Numbered from the stretch's first letter, positions 28,092 through 36,886 are shown. The stretch is 37,155 nucleotides of DNA from Stentor coeruleus (GCA_001970955.1 MPUH01000746.1:1-37155); one strand, 5' to 3'. Notes: generated by a model from the sequence alone, not told the origin. Program-made: numbers and translations.

Positions 28092-28202
28092 AAAATGTAT
28101 AATATTTGTATTTTCTTTAGTAAAAACACTCAAGAAGTTTTTGTGTTAAAATGTAAAATATTTGTATTTTCTTTAGTAAAAACACTCAAGAAGTTTTTGT
28201 TT
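28091..28202. repeat. 56-bp tandem duplication
   Basis: A unit starting TAAAATGTA occupies 28091-28146 and again 28147-28202, with one internal T/A difference and one difference at the end. No N intervenes, so this one may be genuine. Confidence 0.8.
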
Positions 28203-28419
28203 TTTTTACTTTTAAGATAGTTAAAAAAATACAATATATTTTAATATCTACTGTTTTAAGCAACGATTCCATACTATTTAATTGCAAACCATTTTCAAAT
28301 AAAAATATATAAATACAAGTAAATCATCTAAATATAATTGTCTATATTGAATAAGAAACAAGTAATTTCAATCAAAACTACATAATAAACTTTATCTTTA
28401 AACATGAAAAATATTAAAC

Positions 28420-29340
28420 TTATTCAAGATATGATTCAAAAAGAGTTTTTCCAGCTTTGAAAATCAGTAGTTCATAAATCTCAAATTCATTTTCAACATA
28501 AAGCCATGTCCCATTAGTAGATTTTTTCTCCCCATTCCCATCTTTAAGTAACCATCCTTTTTCTTGATGATAAGAAATATTACATTGATATCTTGATAAA
28601 TTACTATCATCAAATCTTATACGGCAATCAGCCATTCTACCAATTAGTATAACATCATCACTGGGTTGAAAACAAAAATCTTCATTAATTTTTGGTCCTT
28701 CTAAAAACTTAACAACAATTTTCTTATCAAGTAAATTCGATGATCCTGCACTCATAATTTTCATATGTGAAGTTCCAAATGATATGATAAACCCATCTTT
28801 TAATATAAGTTCTGAGCCTACTTTGATAAAAGTTCCTGTTCCATCACCTAAGTCAGAGATTAGATATTTTGATGATGTAGGGTTGAATTTTATTAACAAA
28901 TGTTGTTTTCCCATACCTTGACTTTCTTCATCTATAACATAATCATTTATAATCTCGCCATTATCAACCAGCTGGCTTCCAATGAAAGTTTTATAATCAT
29001 TTTTATTCCTTTTACTTCCTTCTAACCCTGTTGCATTGAATTTCAAAATAGTCCCAACTGGGATAACACTACTTTCTATTATTTTCAATCTTAATCTTGG
29101 ATATTCTACAATGTTTTTTTCTTGATTTGGTAATGGAGCTGCAATAACTATACTTTCTTCAATTAGTTTTGGTTCAGCATTCTGAAGATTTGTCGCTATG
29201 TGTGGTTTTGCCTGAATACTCTCTCTTTTAGAATTTTTAGCCGATTTAACTTGTTTATCCTCTTCTGCAGCTGAGTTCTCACAACAACAGCGCATTAAGA
29301 CTTTTAAATTAAACATTATATTATAAACGTTTATTGACAT
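28420..29340 (-). CDS. Protein with two FHA domains
   Basis: The ORF has 306 residues; a later ATG at 29295 (MRCCCENSAAEED) would give 291 and place a Cys triplet at the N-terminus. Residues about 60-85 are linker. A first, divergent FHA domain spans about 82-200, with L-I-K-F-N and D-L-G-D-G-T-G-T-F-I where typical domains have 'L.s.NGT'. A second, canonical FHA domain covers about 215-300. It has I-G-R-M-A-D-C-R-I, L-S-R-Y-Q-C and S-T-N-G-T-W-L, which holds the Arg, Ser and Asn that contact phosphothreonine. Such proteins act as phospho-dependent adaptors. The N-terminal Cys cluster could be palmitoylated if the shorter start is used. No kinase or other catalytic domain is attached. Confidence 0.82.
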   Translation of the reverse strand: MSINVYNIMFNLKVLMRCCCENSAAEEDKQVKSAKNSKRESIQAKPHIATNLQNAEPKLIEESIVIAAPLPNQEKNIVEYPRLRLKIIESSVIPVGTILKFNATGLEGSKRNKNDYKTFIGSQLVDNGEIINDYVIDEESQGMGKQHLLIKFNPTSSKYLISDLGDGTGTFIKVGSELILKDGFIISFGTSHMKIMSAGSSNLLDKKIVVKFLEGPKINEDFCFQPSDDVILIGRMADCRIRFDDSNLSRYQCNISYHQEKGWLLKDGNGEKKSTNGTWLYVENEFEIYELLIFKAGKTLFESYLE

Positions 29341-29731
29341 TTGTGTATTTTCATAAAATAGGTTAAATCAAAGAAAGTAGGAAAAAAAAATTATATGAAG
29401 ATAGAATAAAAGATAAATAGTTGGATTTGATATAAAAGTGTTGGTTTATGTGAATTATAAGAAATAAGTTTTATTGAGTAGGGAAGATGGATAATAGATA
29501 TTGAAAGGATTTTTTGGGTGATGATAATTTTTAAGGGAAAATAGTTTAAAAAGATAAAGGTTTATATAAAATCAAGTCTGTCGGTGGGGTGATGATTTAT
29601 TAACTTGCAAAGATAAATTTATAAAAGAAAATATATACTTCAAGACTGAATTTTATGGTAAAAAGTAGATTAAATGGAATATCTTTTGCTTGGTATATTT
29701 TATCAAATATAAGGATAATAATTATATAAAT
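29341..29731. other. Divergent spacer, C-poor on the left side
   Basis: The spacer lies between the FHA gene (minus) and the otubain gene (plus). From 29350 to about 29590 the + strand is rich in G and A and poor in C. No gene or repeat is seen. Confidence 0.55.
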
Positions 29732-30673
29732 ATGTACAATGAACAGATCAGAGATGGGTATAACCCAAAAAACCCTTCAGAACCTTATGAGCAACATCCT
29801 CAGTTATCTCCTATGGTAACTAATCCAAATCATATATTAATTGGAGTCGATGATGGAGAAGATTATCCTTCGACAATTAGCAAATTTTGGATTGGGATTG
29901 GTCCTATGAAAAAACTTTACCCTTTTAATAAAGTTTTTATTGAAAATGTTGATAAGCTGAAGACAAATAATAATATTGTTGCTTGGAAAAGAAGTAGAGG
30001 TGATGGGAACTGCTATTTTAGAGCAGTTATTAGTACTTATTTTGATTGTATTAATAAACCTTGGCAAAATATACAGTTTTTGAAGCACTTTAGAGATATA
30101 CTGGAAAAATCAATACTAAGCTATAGGAATTTTCAAAAATTCGAGAGCGCAAAAGTTAGCGTGATATGGGAAATCAACAAAAATATCGCTCTAAGAGAAA
30201 ATGGTAAAGCTATTGAAGCTTATGAGTCTTGCATAAAACTTCAACAAAATGAATCCTTCGACCTCAACTTAATCATGTGTGCCAGATATATAACAGCATG
30301 CACTTTATTAAATTGTAAAGACGAAGATGATATATTTCCATATGTGATAGATGGTCATGATGCTATTATTAACGATATTATGTCTATGGGTAAAGAAGGT
30401 GGGGAATTATCATTACTTCTTTTACCTCGATGTTTAGGAATACAAGTTATTCAATACATGTACCTTGATGAAATTATGTCAATACAAAGCTTTCCTTATG
30501 AAGTTGCATCTGATGCAATTATTATCAGAGTTGTAAGAAGATCTGGCCATTACGATATACTTTACACTATTCAAGAAATGGAAATAGATCAGTGCAATTT
30601 ACCATCAGGTTCTTATACTTTTTTTAACAATGAAAACTATTATGAAGCATTAAAAAATTTTAATAGATTATAA
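29732..30673 (+). CDS. Otubain-type OTU deubiquitinase (peptidase C65)
   Basis: This is a 313-residue protein. The frame is open upstream to a TTG, but the first ATG is at 29732 (MYNEQIRDG). The catalytic Cys motif is R-G-D-G-N-C-Y-F-R-A (Cys94), where otubains have DGNCFYRA. The histidine motif is S-G-H-Y-D-I-L-Y near residue 279, almost identical to the G-H-Y-D-I-L-Y of OTUB1. In between lie the helical arm and an A-R-Y-I-T-A-C segment comparable to the 'YLRLLTS' helix. Otubains cleave ubiquitin chains, and OTUB1 prefers Lys48. The first 80 residues carry a G-I-G-P-M-K-K-L-Y segment without a known equivalent. The gene converges with the next one across 60 bp. Confidence 0.88.
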   Translation: MYNEQIRDGYNPKNPSEPYEQHPQLSPMVTNPNHILIGVDDGEDYPSTISKFWIGIGPMKKLYPFNKVFIENVDKLKTNNNIVAWKRSRGDGNCYFRAVISTYFDCINKPWQNIQFLKHFRDILEKSILSYRNFQKFESAKVSVIWEINKNIALRENGKAIEAYESCIKLQQNESFDLNLIMCARYITACTLLNCKDEDDIFPYVIDGHDAIINDIMSMGKEGGELSLLLLPRCLGIQVIQYMYLDEIMSIQSFPYEVASDAIIIRVVRRSGHYDILYTIQEMEIDQCNLPSGSYTFFNNENYYEALKNFNRL

Positions 30674-30733
30674 TTAACCCTTGATTACTAAATATCATGT
30701 GTCATAAGTATTCAAAAACTGTAATAATTTATA

Positions 30734-31345
30734 TTAGTCGTAAGGAGTTTGCTTTTTTGTCGAAGTACACGACCTTAAAATATTTCTATTAAAAATCGGG
30801 GTGATTTGTATAGCGTTTTTTATGTTGTTAATACTACTTGGGGTAAATTTAAAAACTGTTATAGCTGTATCCCTTAAGGTCAGAATTTTTTTCCTTGTTA
30901 GCATTGCTTTCTTTAATGGTTTTTCTTCAGGCATTATATGTCGGTAAATTGGACTTTTTGTTTTTGGCAAAAAAGGAAGTTTTGAAAGGCCAGAAGAAAA
31001 TGACTCAGTCCAATCAGTGAATTTTACAGGAGCTTTTGAAGTTTTTCTAGTTAAAACAGGACTAAGATACTTAGATTTAATGGAAGGGGGAAAACAAGGA
31101 CGCTTTCTTGCATTTTTTACTAGTTTTTTTGTTATTGGGGACAAGCAAGAGAACTCGTCTTCCCAAGCTGAGATTTCTGAGATGGATTTTTCTTGTTTTT
31201 TAAGATTTTTTGATGTGAAAAATGAACCCTGATCACTTTCGTTATGTAGTATGCTGATAAGATCAAGTTCTTTTGGTAATTCAAATGATGGATATTGAAG
31301 TTCGATATCTTGAGTTAAATTAGGTATATTAGTGTCCTTTATCAT
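30734..31345 (-). CDS. Uncharacterised basic protein
   Basis: This 203-residue protein has no domain I recognise. Residues about 1-80 are acidic with Asp/Glu and aromatic patches (E-I-S-A-W-E-D-E-F). The rest is rich in Lys, Ser, Thr and Pro, with several K-x-P/S-P motifs (L-S-P-V-L-T-R-K-T, K-T-K-S-P-I-Y). It looks largely disordered, and such K/S/P composition occurs in microtubule-binding or chromatin proteins, but I cannot choose. Codon-like composition and a 60-bp convergent gap to the otubain gene support its being real. Confidence 0.5.
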   Translation of the reverse strand: MIKDTNIPNLTQDIELQYPSFELPKELDLISILHNESDQGSFFTSKNLKKQEKSISEISAWEDEFSCLSPITKKLVKNARKRPCFPPSIKSKYLSPVLTRKTSKAPVKFTDWTESFSSGLSKLPFLPKTKSPIYRHIMPEEKPLKKAMLTRKKILTLRDTAITVFKFTPSSINNIKNAIQITPIFNRNILRSCTSTKKQTPYD

Positions 31346-31696
31346 TCCAAGTATGTTTAATTAAGTTTTGCTATTTATAAAGTATAGTATTGACATATGA
31401 TTAGATTATGATTTAAATATAAATATTTTGGAAAATTTTATTAAGGGANTGACATATGATTAAATTATGATTTAAATATAAATATTTTGGAAAATTTTAT
31501 TAAGGGAAATTTAAGATGATATATTTAGTTTAGCATTCTTACTACTTTTTTTAAAAGCTTCAGAAATATTCAATTTATTATCAAATTCTACGAAATCAAA
31601 TAAAAATTATATTTGCAACTAACATAAAAAATTCCCAGCACATTATTTTCAGTCAAATTTCTAAGTTAATCAAGTATATAAAAAAACTATTTATAA
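31346..31696. other. Divergent spacer holding an assembly junction
   Basis: This AT-rich region upstream of the second 7TM-RGS gene contains the N at 31449 and its flanking direct repeat. No gene is seen. Confidence 0.6.
31391..31507. repeat. 58-bp direct repeat flanking a single N (assembly junction)
   Basis: Positions 31391-31448 and 31450-31507 are the same sequence with one G/A difference. The N at 31449 sits exactly between them. Confidence 0.85.
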
Positions 31697-32926
31697 ATGT
31701 ACTATGAAATGGCTTGTGCAATATTTGCGACTATATACTTGGCAATTGGTTTGCTTCTTATCATCAAAAGAAACAATCCAAATCTAACAAAGCGCACTCC
31801 ATGGCTTGTCAACATAACTCATTGGGCAAACCTTGGTGAAACACTTTTAATCTTACCGACTGCTACAGAAATAGTAGAAGAAAAAAAATTCTCTTTAATG
31901 GCCTGGCAACTGATAAGCTGTGGGATTATGATTTGCCACTTTTTGATATTTTTTTCATACCTACTTCGAGGGTATAGGATTTATGAAATTTTTCAGTTGT
32001 CTCATACTGCGAATTTCTCAGAAAAAATAACGCGAACTACACAAAAATTCCTAATACGGTTCTTAGGGTTACTGATGTTTCCTGTCTTAATGATTTGTGC
32101 TTTTATAGTTGCTTATAAAGAAATTGCTTATTATTTCCCTGTAGCTGATAAAACAAATACTAGGGTTCAAAGTACTGTCGCAAGCTGTATTTATATTACA
32201 AACTGTTTTTTCGAACAGATTTTATTTGTTTTTCTTGTATACAAGCTCCGTTTCATCCAAGACAAGTATAATATGACCAAAGAACTTATCGCTGTGGCAA
32301 TAATTTGGTATATGTCTCCTCTTTTCTCTACATTTGTAAATAGCGATCGTAAGTTCTGGCTTTTAACCATAGTAATACGTAATCTCTCACTTTGCATCAT
32401 AAGCAGTCTAGTCCCAATAATCTATAGTTTTAAAAAAGATACATTTGAAGAACCTCTAACAATCGACATGCTTGGCTCTTTAGAAATAATCCTAGAAAAC
32501 TCAAAAACCATTCGATACTTTGAAAAATTCCTAAGAGCTTCATGTCAAGGTCAATATATCCTTGAATTCTATCAAAAATGTGAATGTCAATTAAATGATT
32601 TTGGGTCATCATATTCAAGCATAAACGGGTATATAGAAAGTGGCTCCCTTCCATTAGAAATCGAATCATCAAGACTAGACTCAAAACAAAAAATAGCCAA
32701 AGCGAGAAATTCTGCCTTAGCCTACCTCAACAAGAAATTTTATAATGAATTCTTAAAAAGCCCTGAATGTGAAGAGCTTCGTGAGTTAATCCGCCAAGAA
32801 GAAATTATTACTGATAGAATACGTAAAACCTCACTTCATCGTAATTTTTATATAGCAACTACTCATTTAGATACAAAAACTTTTAATCGTACTAGTAAGA
32901 CATTTGAAAAAGTTGTCTTAGATTAG
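31697..32926 (+). CDS. 7TM protein with C-terminal RGS-like domain, longer paralogue
   Basis: This 409-residue protein has seven hydrophobic segments in the first 245 residues (about 5-23, 40-56, 70-90, 121-142, 163-186, 194-211 and 220-243). The C-terminal region fits an RGS domain. It opens with M-L-G-S-L-E-I-I-L-E-N-S-K-T-I-R-Y-F-E-K-F-L, continues with I-L-E-F-Y-Q-K-C-E, and closes with A-L-A-Y-L-N-K-K-F-Y-N-E-F-L-K-S-P-E-C-E-E-L. Compared with the gene at 20138 it has a longer loop and a 40-residue basic tail. TM7 contains R-N-L-S-L-C-I-I, matching the R-N-F-S-L-C-A-I of its relative. It is likely a membrane regulator of heterotrimeric G-protein signalling. The ligand is unknown. Confidence 0.75.
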   Translation: MYYEMACAIFATIYLAIGLLLIIKRNNPNLTKRTPWLVNITHWANLGETLLILPTATEIVEEKKFSLMAWQLISCGIMICHFLIFFSYLLRGYRIYEIFQLSHTANFSEKITRTTQKFLIRFLGLLMFPVLMICAFIVAYKEIAYYFPVADKTNTRVQSTVASCIYITNCFFEQILFVFLVYKLRFIQDKYNMTKELIAVAIIWYMSPLFSTFVNSDRKFWLLTIVIRNLSLCIISSLVPIIYSFKKDTFEEPLTIDMLGSLEIILENSKTIRYFEKFLRASCQGQYILEFYQKCECQLNDFGSSYSSINGYIESGSLPLEIESSRLDSKQKIAKARNSALAYLNKKFYNEFLKSPECEELRELIRQEEIITDRIRKTSLHRNFYIATTHLDTKTFNRTSKTFEKVVLD

Positions 32927-33088
32927 GTTAAATATTTTTATTAATGGCTTATAATAAATATGATGACTAAAAGCAAAGGATTCTTAGCATTGATGAATCA
33001 TTTATTAAACTGAGTTATATACTTATTTGAGTGGATTATATATTCATTTTGAATACTGAAAAAGATCTCATGCTAATTTACTCAGATT

Positions 33089-33140
33089 AGATGATGATTA
33101 TTGTCGCCCCAGTCAGAACACTGCTGAATGACTATACTGA
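33089..33140 (+). ncRNA. Candidate C/D box snoRNA (first of two)
   Basis: A box C-like ATGATGA lies at 33091-33097 and a CTGA box D at 33137-33140, with an inner CTGA at 33124-33127 overlapping a C'-like TGAATGA. The span is short (about 50 nt) and the terminal stem is poor. The call is weak on its own and rests partly on the stronger candidate immediately downstream. Confidence 0.2.
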
Positions 33141-33144
33141 AATT

Positions 33145-33221
33145 ATATATATTGAATGATGAGCATTATGACACCTCTAGAAGGAGTTTGTCGATGATCA
33201 AAAACCATGGCTGATATATTT
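33145..33221 (+). ncRNA. Candidate C/D box snoRNA (second of two)
   Basis: Box C ATGATGA is at 33156-33162 and box D CTGA at 33211-33214. A C'-like GATGAT lies between them at 33193-33198. The flanks ATATATTG and TATATATT can form a short terminal stem bringing boxes C and D together. The sequence just upstream of box D (ATCAAAAACCATGG) would be the guide; I could not match it to rRNA from memory. The locus has balanced base composition inside a 1.2-kb gap without an intact protein gene. Confidence 0.3.
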
Positions 33222-33689
33222 TTTTGTATGTATATATTTTGTATGTAGTAAATCAAAATGATAGAGGAGGAAGAGAATGGAGGATTTTATTGGAGAGTGG
33301 AAAATAAAATATGTGAGAGGAAGAATTTTATATTTAAGGGTTTAAGGAGGATTTTAGATTAGGTTTTAGGATTTGTGAGTTTGTGAGTTTGATTAAATAA
33401 TAGGATATGTGTGAGATAACTTTTTGATATGTGAAAGTATGGTTGGAGAAGAGGATTAAGATTTTAAGCCAATGCAGATATAAATTGTGGTATATAGGAA
33501 TTTGTGTGTTTTTAATATAAAAAATAAACCAATTTCTTATCAAAGCCAACATATCAAACACCTAAATTCCTCTATTCCAAATTAAATCTTCCAAAACACG
33601 CATCCTTACAAAAATCCACAATCTTAGCACCCATATTTTCCCCCTTTTATCTAACAATCATATTTAAATACATTATTTCTCAGTCTTTC
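33222..33689. other. Spacer with abrupt composition switch
   Basis: About 33240-33460 is G-rich and C-poor on the + strand, and about 33480-33690 is C-rich and G-poor. The switch resembles a boundary between two transcription units, although no protein gene abuts it on either side. Confidence 0.5.
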
Positions 33690-34131
33690 CATACCTTTAT
33701 CATAGCTTCCAACTTACCAAGTATAAGACTTTTACTTCTTGTTGATTTCGTTGAAAAATTCCTCCTAATTGTCTTAGCAGATCTAGATTTTGTAAATCTT
33801 AAGACACAGAAATTTGTTGTTGTCTAATATTAATCCTCAGAACAATTTTTTTAACCAAGCAAACTGACAAATTGTTTTTGATACAAAATATATAACCAAA
33901 GCTATTATTCTATCTATGCGATTATAAAAAATGAGTCTGCATTTTTTGGGGTTATATCTTCAAGAATAATTTCTTAGTGTATAGCTCTTATAAAGAAAAA
34001 TGCTGTTAATAATAAAGACTCTATAAGTTTTCCTACATCTGAAGAATCAGCTGATATAAGAAAGATTTAACGGGCATAGAAATTATTTTTTTGCTTGCGA
34101 AGTGCTTATTGAGGATATCAGATAAATCCAT
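33690..34131 (-). other. Coding-like fragments on both strands, no intact ORF
   Basis: The composition here is balanced, unlike the skewed spacers around it. On the minus strand an ATG at 34131 starts M-D-L-S-D-I-L-N-K-H-F-A-S-K-K-I-I-S. A second frame then reads S-A-D-S-S-D-V-G-K-L-I-E-S-L-L and, after a TAA, E-I-I-L-E-D-I-T-P-K-N-A-D-S-F-F. A third reads L-R-F-T-K-S-R-S-A-K-T-I-R-R-N. The plus strand also has N-A-V-N-N-K-D-S-I-S-F-P-T-S. No set of 15-16-nt introns that I tried joins the minus-strand pieces. It may be a decayed gene or just open AT-rich DNA. Confidence 0.25.
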
Positions 34132-34174
34132 ATTGAACTTGAATATTTTAAAACTTTAAAATTTATATTTTACA

Positions 34175-34477
34175 ATGGGAGCTCTTTGTAATAACAACTG
34201 CCTATCACAAAACGATGAAATTCTCCAATGTGACGAGATAGTTTCAGCGAAATTTGGAAATATCCCAGATGGAGATGATATAAAAAGCATGTGCATCACT
34301 GATAACTCGCCTTTACTCATTCTTCCGTTACCCCCATTAAGTGATAATGAGAGTGCTGATTTAAAGAAAAAGAATGGGATAATAGAAGAATTTGAATCTG
34401 AATACTCACCTTTACCTAGTTTACCCTTACCATCACTGACTGATACTGAGCCTAAATTCTTTTTTGGAGTAAGATAA
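34175..34477 (+). CDS. Small acidic protein with N-terminal acylation signal and a repeated Pro/Leu motif
   Basis: This 100-residue protein of unknown family starts MGALCNNNC. Gly2 followed by Cys5 and Cys9 is a plausible site for myristoylation plus palmitoylation, which would tether the protein to membranes. Two copies of a motif occur: SPLLILPLPPLSDNE (45-59) and SPLPSLPLPSLTDTE (78-92), sharing SPLxxLPLPxL(S/T)DxE. These look like short linear binding motifs with a potential phosphorylation site at the Ser/Thr before D-x-E (casein-kinase-2-like). No catalytic domain is present. Balanced composition and a clean ATG after an AT-rich leader support a real gene. Confidence 0.5.
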   Translation: MGALCNNNCLSQNDEILQCDEIVSAKFGNIPDGDDIKSMCITDNSPLLILPLPPLSDNESADLKKKNGIIEEFESEYSPLPSLPLPSLTDTEPKFFFGVR

Positions 34478-35251
34478 TTTTTGAGTATTTTCTTGTTAAT
34501 TTGGTTTAAGTTAAGCTTTTTTTGATTATGTAGAAGAGTTGAGGTAATATTTAGGAAAATTATTTTTTATCTTTTGAGGTAAAGATTGGGATTTTTTATA
34601 GGATTAGGATTTTATGGTAGGCTAGGAGGATTTTTCGAGTTTGTTTATATTAAAAAAATTATTATGAGGTGTGTGGCTTATGACTAGAATTATATTTTAT
34701 ATGTCTAAAGAATTTATTAGTAGTAAAATAATTAATAAATACGTATTTGAGGATTTATATTTAGAACTAATTTTGGAAGAAGATACTGTTGAGTATTATA
34801 AATTTAATCTGGTCTTTAATATGGGTCAAGTACCAAATATGATTTAGATATGATTTATATACAAATAACTACAAACCATTGCATACTTATTCATAAACTA
34901 ATATTAATAGCTATATATAATATAATATTTTAAGAATTACAACTTGAAATTCACATAAATTACTACCAATTAAACAAAAATTCTAGCTTGCTTTAAACCG
35001 ACATTGTAAAATGAACAAAAAAATAGCAAAAAGTAAAAATTATTTACCTGAACTAATATAAACACTTTATAATAAAAAAAAAAACATTAAACTCACCTTA
35101 GCAAACATAAAACTATATCATAATAATTCCACATTTTTTACTTCAACTCCTATCTCTCATTAAAAACCAAAAAAAAATTTATATAAACCCAAACCTTAAC
35201 CCATATCCAAACCTAAAACCTATAACTAAATTTCTCCAAATTATCTATCTA
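34478..35251. other. Spacer with one small ORF
   Basis: The first 200 bp are G-rich on the + strand, following the 3' end of the plus-strand gene. The stretch 34980-35250, next to the 3' end of the PRPP synthetase gene, is C-rich and G-poor. Apart from the small ORF at 34680 I see nothing. Confidence 0.5.
34680..34847 (+). CDS. Possible small protein (55 aa)
   Basis: The frame runs from ATG 34680 to TAG 34845-34847. The peptide begins M-T-R-I-I-F-Y-M-S-K and contains an acidic, aromatic middle (E-D-L-Y-L-E-L-I-L-E-E-D-T-V-E-Y-Y). The amino-acid mix is protein-like and not low-complexity, and the local composition is balanced. It has no recognised family and could be a gene fragment or chance. 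Confidence 0.25.
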   Translation: MTRIIFYMSKEFISSKIINKYVFEDLYLELILEEDTVEYYKFNLVFNMGQVPNMI

Positions 35252-36391
35252 CTAATTATCCCCCACAAAGCTTTTCGGGTAGAACAATTTCTCAAAGCTT
35301 TCTTTCAAATGAGCCCTTCTAATAGCTTCTGCAACCAAAAGCCCAACTGATATTTGTTTGATTTTCCCTGAAGTCATAGTCGCCTTAGGACTAATCGCAG
35401 ATATCTCTGAATCATTATTCCCAGGAAGTGGTATCGTATTAGTAATAATAACCTGATCCAATGGACTATTTTCAATCTTAGAAATAGCATCTCTACTAAA
35501 CAATCCATGTGTAGCAAAAGCAAAAACTCTTTTTGCCCCATATTTCTTAAGTACTTCTGCAGCTTGGCATAAAGTTCCAGCAGTATCAATCATATCATCA
35601 ACAATAATACAATCACATCCATTCACAATACCAACTAAATCCATCTGTTCGATTTTCCCAGCTTCTAATCTCTGTTTTATAATCATAGCAAGTCCTGAAT
35701 TGATTTCTGAAGAATTTAAAAAACTTTGAAATTTCTTAGCTCTATAAACCCCACCTGCATCTGGAGATACAACAACAGGGTTAATAAGGTTGATATTTCT
35801 GAAGTAATTTAAAGCAACAATACTACATTCAAGATTGTCAACAGGGACACGAGGGCCGAAAAACCCTTGAATTTGTCCACAATGTAAATCACAGGCTATA
35901 ACTCTGTCTACACCCATTGTTTCAAGAAGTTTAGCTACATCTGCAGCTGAAATCGGGACTCTACTCATCATTTTTCTATCTTGTCGTGCGTAACCATAAT
36001 AAGGAATAACTGCTGTGATTTTATTAGCAGATGACCTTCTTAGAGTTGATATCATAAGCAAAAGCTCCATTAAATGCTCGTTAACAGGTGGACATGTTGA
36101 TTGAATAATATAAATGTCTTTACCTCTAGAATGATCGTATACTTGAAGGTTAATTTCCCCATCTGCGAAACGTGAAACTTTGGCGTTAGCTAAATTACAG
36201 CCAAGATATGAAGCAACTTCTCTTGCTAATGGTCTATTTGAATTCCCACTAAATATTAAAAAACCAGCTTCAGGAGTATAAGCTGGGGTTTGTTTGGCTT
36301 TACTTCTCCAATAAGGATCTCCTTCAAACATGTTTAAAGCAGTACTACCAGCGATTAAACATCCTAATCCTTTTGCTAGGAATTTTGCCAT
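35252..36391 (-). CDS. Ribose-phosphate pyrophosphokinase (PRPP synthetase)
   Basis: This 379-residue protein is collinear with PRPP synthetase from about residue 44. Conserved parts are F-S-G-N-S-N-R-P-L-A and the F-A-D-G-E-I-N-L-Q loop. Y-G-Y-A-R-Q-D-R-K is the ATP-binding flexible region. C-D-L-H and S-P-D-A-G-G-V-Y-R-A-K-K-F follow, and the PRPP-binding loop is VDDMIDTAGT. The enzyme makes PRPP from ribose-5-phosphate and ATP for nucleotide and histidine/tryptophan synthesis. The 43-residue N-terminal extension (MAKFLAKGLGCLIAGSTALN...) has Lys residues around a hydrophobic patch and few acidic residues, and could be a mitochondrial presequence; that is inference. The core length matches the usual 315-320 residues. 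Confidence 0.95.
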   Translation of the reverse strand: MAKFLAKGLGCLIAGSTALNMFEGDPYWRSKAKQTPAYTPEAGFLIFSGNSNRPLAREVASYLGCNLANAKVSRFADGEINLQVYDHSRGKDIYIIQSTCPPVNEHLMELLLMISTLRRSSANKITAVIPYYGYARQDRKMMSRVPISAADVAKLLETMGVDRVIACDLHCGQIQGFFGPRVPVDNLECSIVALNYFRNINLINPVVVSPDAGGVYRAKKFQSFLNSSEINSGLAMIIKQRLEAGKIEQMDLVGIVNGCDCIIVDDMIDTAGTLCQAAEVLKKYGAKRVFAFATHGLFSRDAISKIENSPLDQVIITNTIPLPGNNDSEISAISPKATMTSGKIKQISVGLLVAEAIRRAHLKESFEKLFYPKSFVGDN

Positions 36392-36886
36392 TTAAGATTA
36401 TTAGCCAGGATTTCATGCTTTTTATAAGGTTTTTAATAATGGGTAATGCTGATTGTAATAAAAAAAATAGTTTTAGGATTATGATTATTAGAAGTCTAGG
36501 TTAAATTTTTATGCTTATAATCTGATGGATTTTTTTTTGGGTTTTTAGTTATACCTGATATTTTTCCAATATTTTAAACTATGGGATAAGTTGAATTAGA
36601 TGATAAAAAGCTAGATTATTTCATATATTTTGAAATGCCAGGTATAATTGGTATGATTTTTTGGAGATGGTGTTATTAAGAAATTGTAAGGATTTAAGGT
36701 CTGAATTTATTATAAACTATAGCTGAAATTGCACATTATAGGGAATACATCTAAAAACTCCTTGTCTTTTAATAATATCAATTTCTTTAACTTTAAAAGA
36801 ATATTGCTTATAAGACAAAAATGTAACCTAAATATAATCAATAAATAAAATATAAACCTTTATATAAATTTCATATAATAATCTTA
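36392..36886. other. Spacer upstream of PRPP synthetase
   Basis: From 36400 to about 36700 the + strand is rich in T and G and poor in C. The remaining part is AT-rich. No gene or repeat is seen. Confidence 0.5.

Larger units (their letters stand above)
27493..28419. other. Long spacer upstream of the P4-ATPase gene, C-poor, with two duplications
   Basis: From 27500 to about 28080 the + strand is made mostly of T, G and A with very few C. The spacer holds a 177-bp duplication across an N and a 56-bp tandem duplication, both listed separately. No gene is seen. Confidence 0.6.

Noticed and set aside
29690..29731. TTG start for the otubain gene
   Set aside because: The next in-frame ATG at 29732 is the natural start; the extra residues are AT-driven and not conserved.
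33129..33140. U3 snoRNA box A-like word GACTATACT
   Set aside because: The following sequence does not continue into the U3 box A (TTTCAGGGATC), and the locus lacks the rest of U3.
33700..33880. U5-like snRNA (loop text CTTTTAC near 33728 and a later AATTTTTTTAA resembling an Sm site)
   Set aside because: The invariant U5 loop should read GCCTTTTAC but here it is GACTTTTAC, the supporting stem is weak, and the 3' hairpin is not evident.
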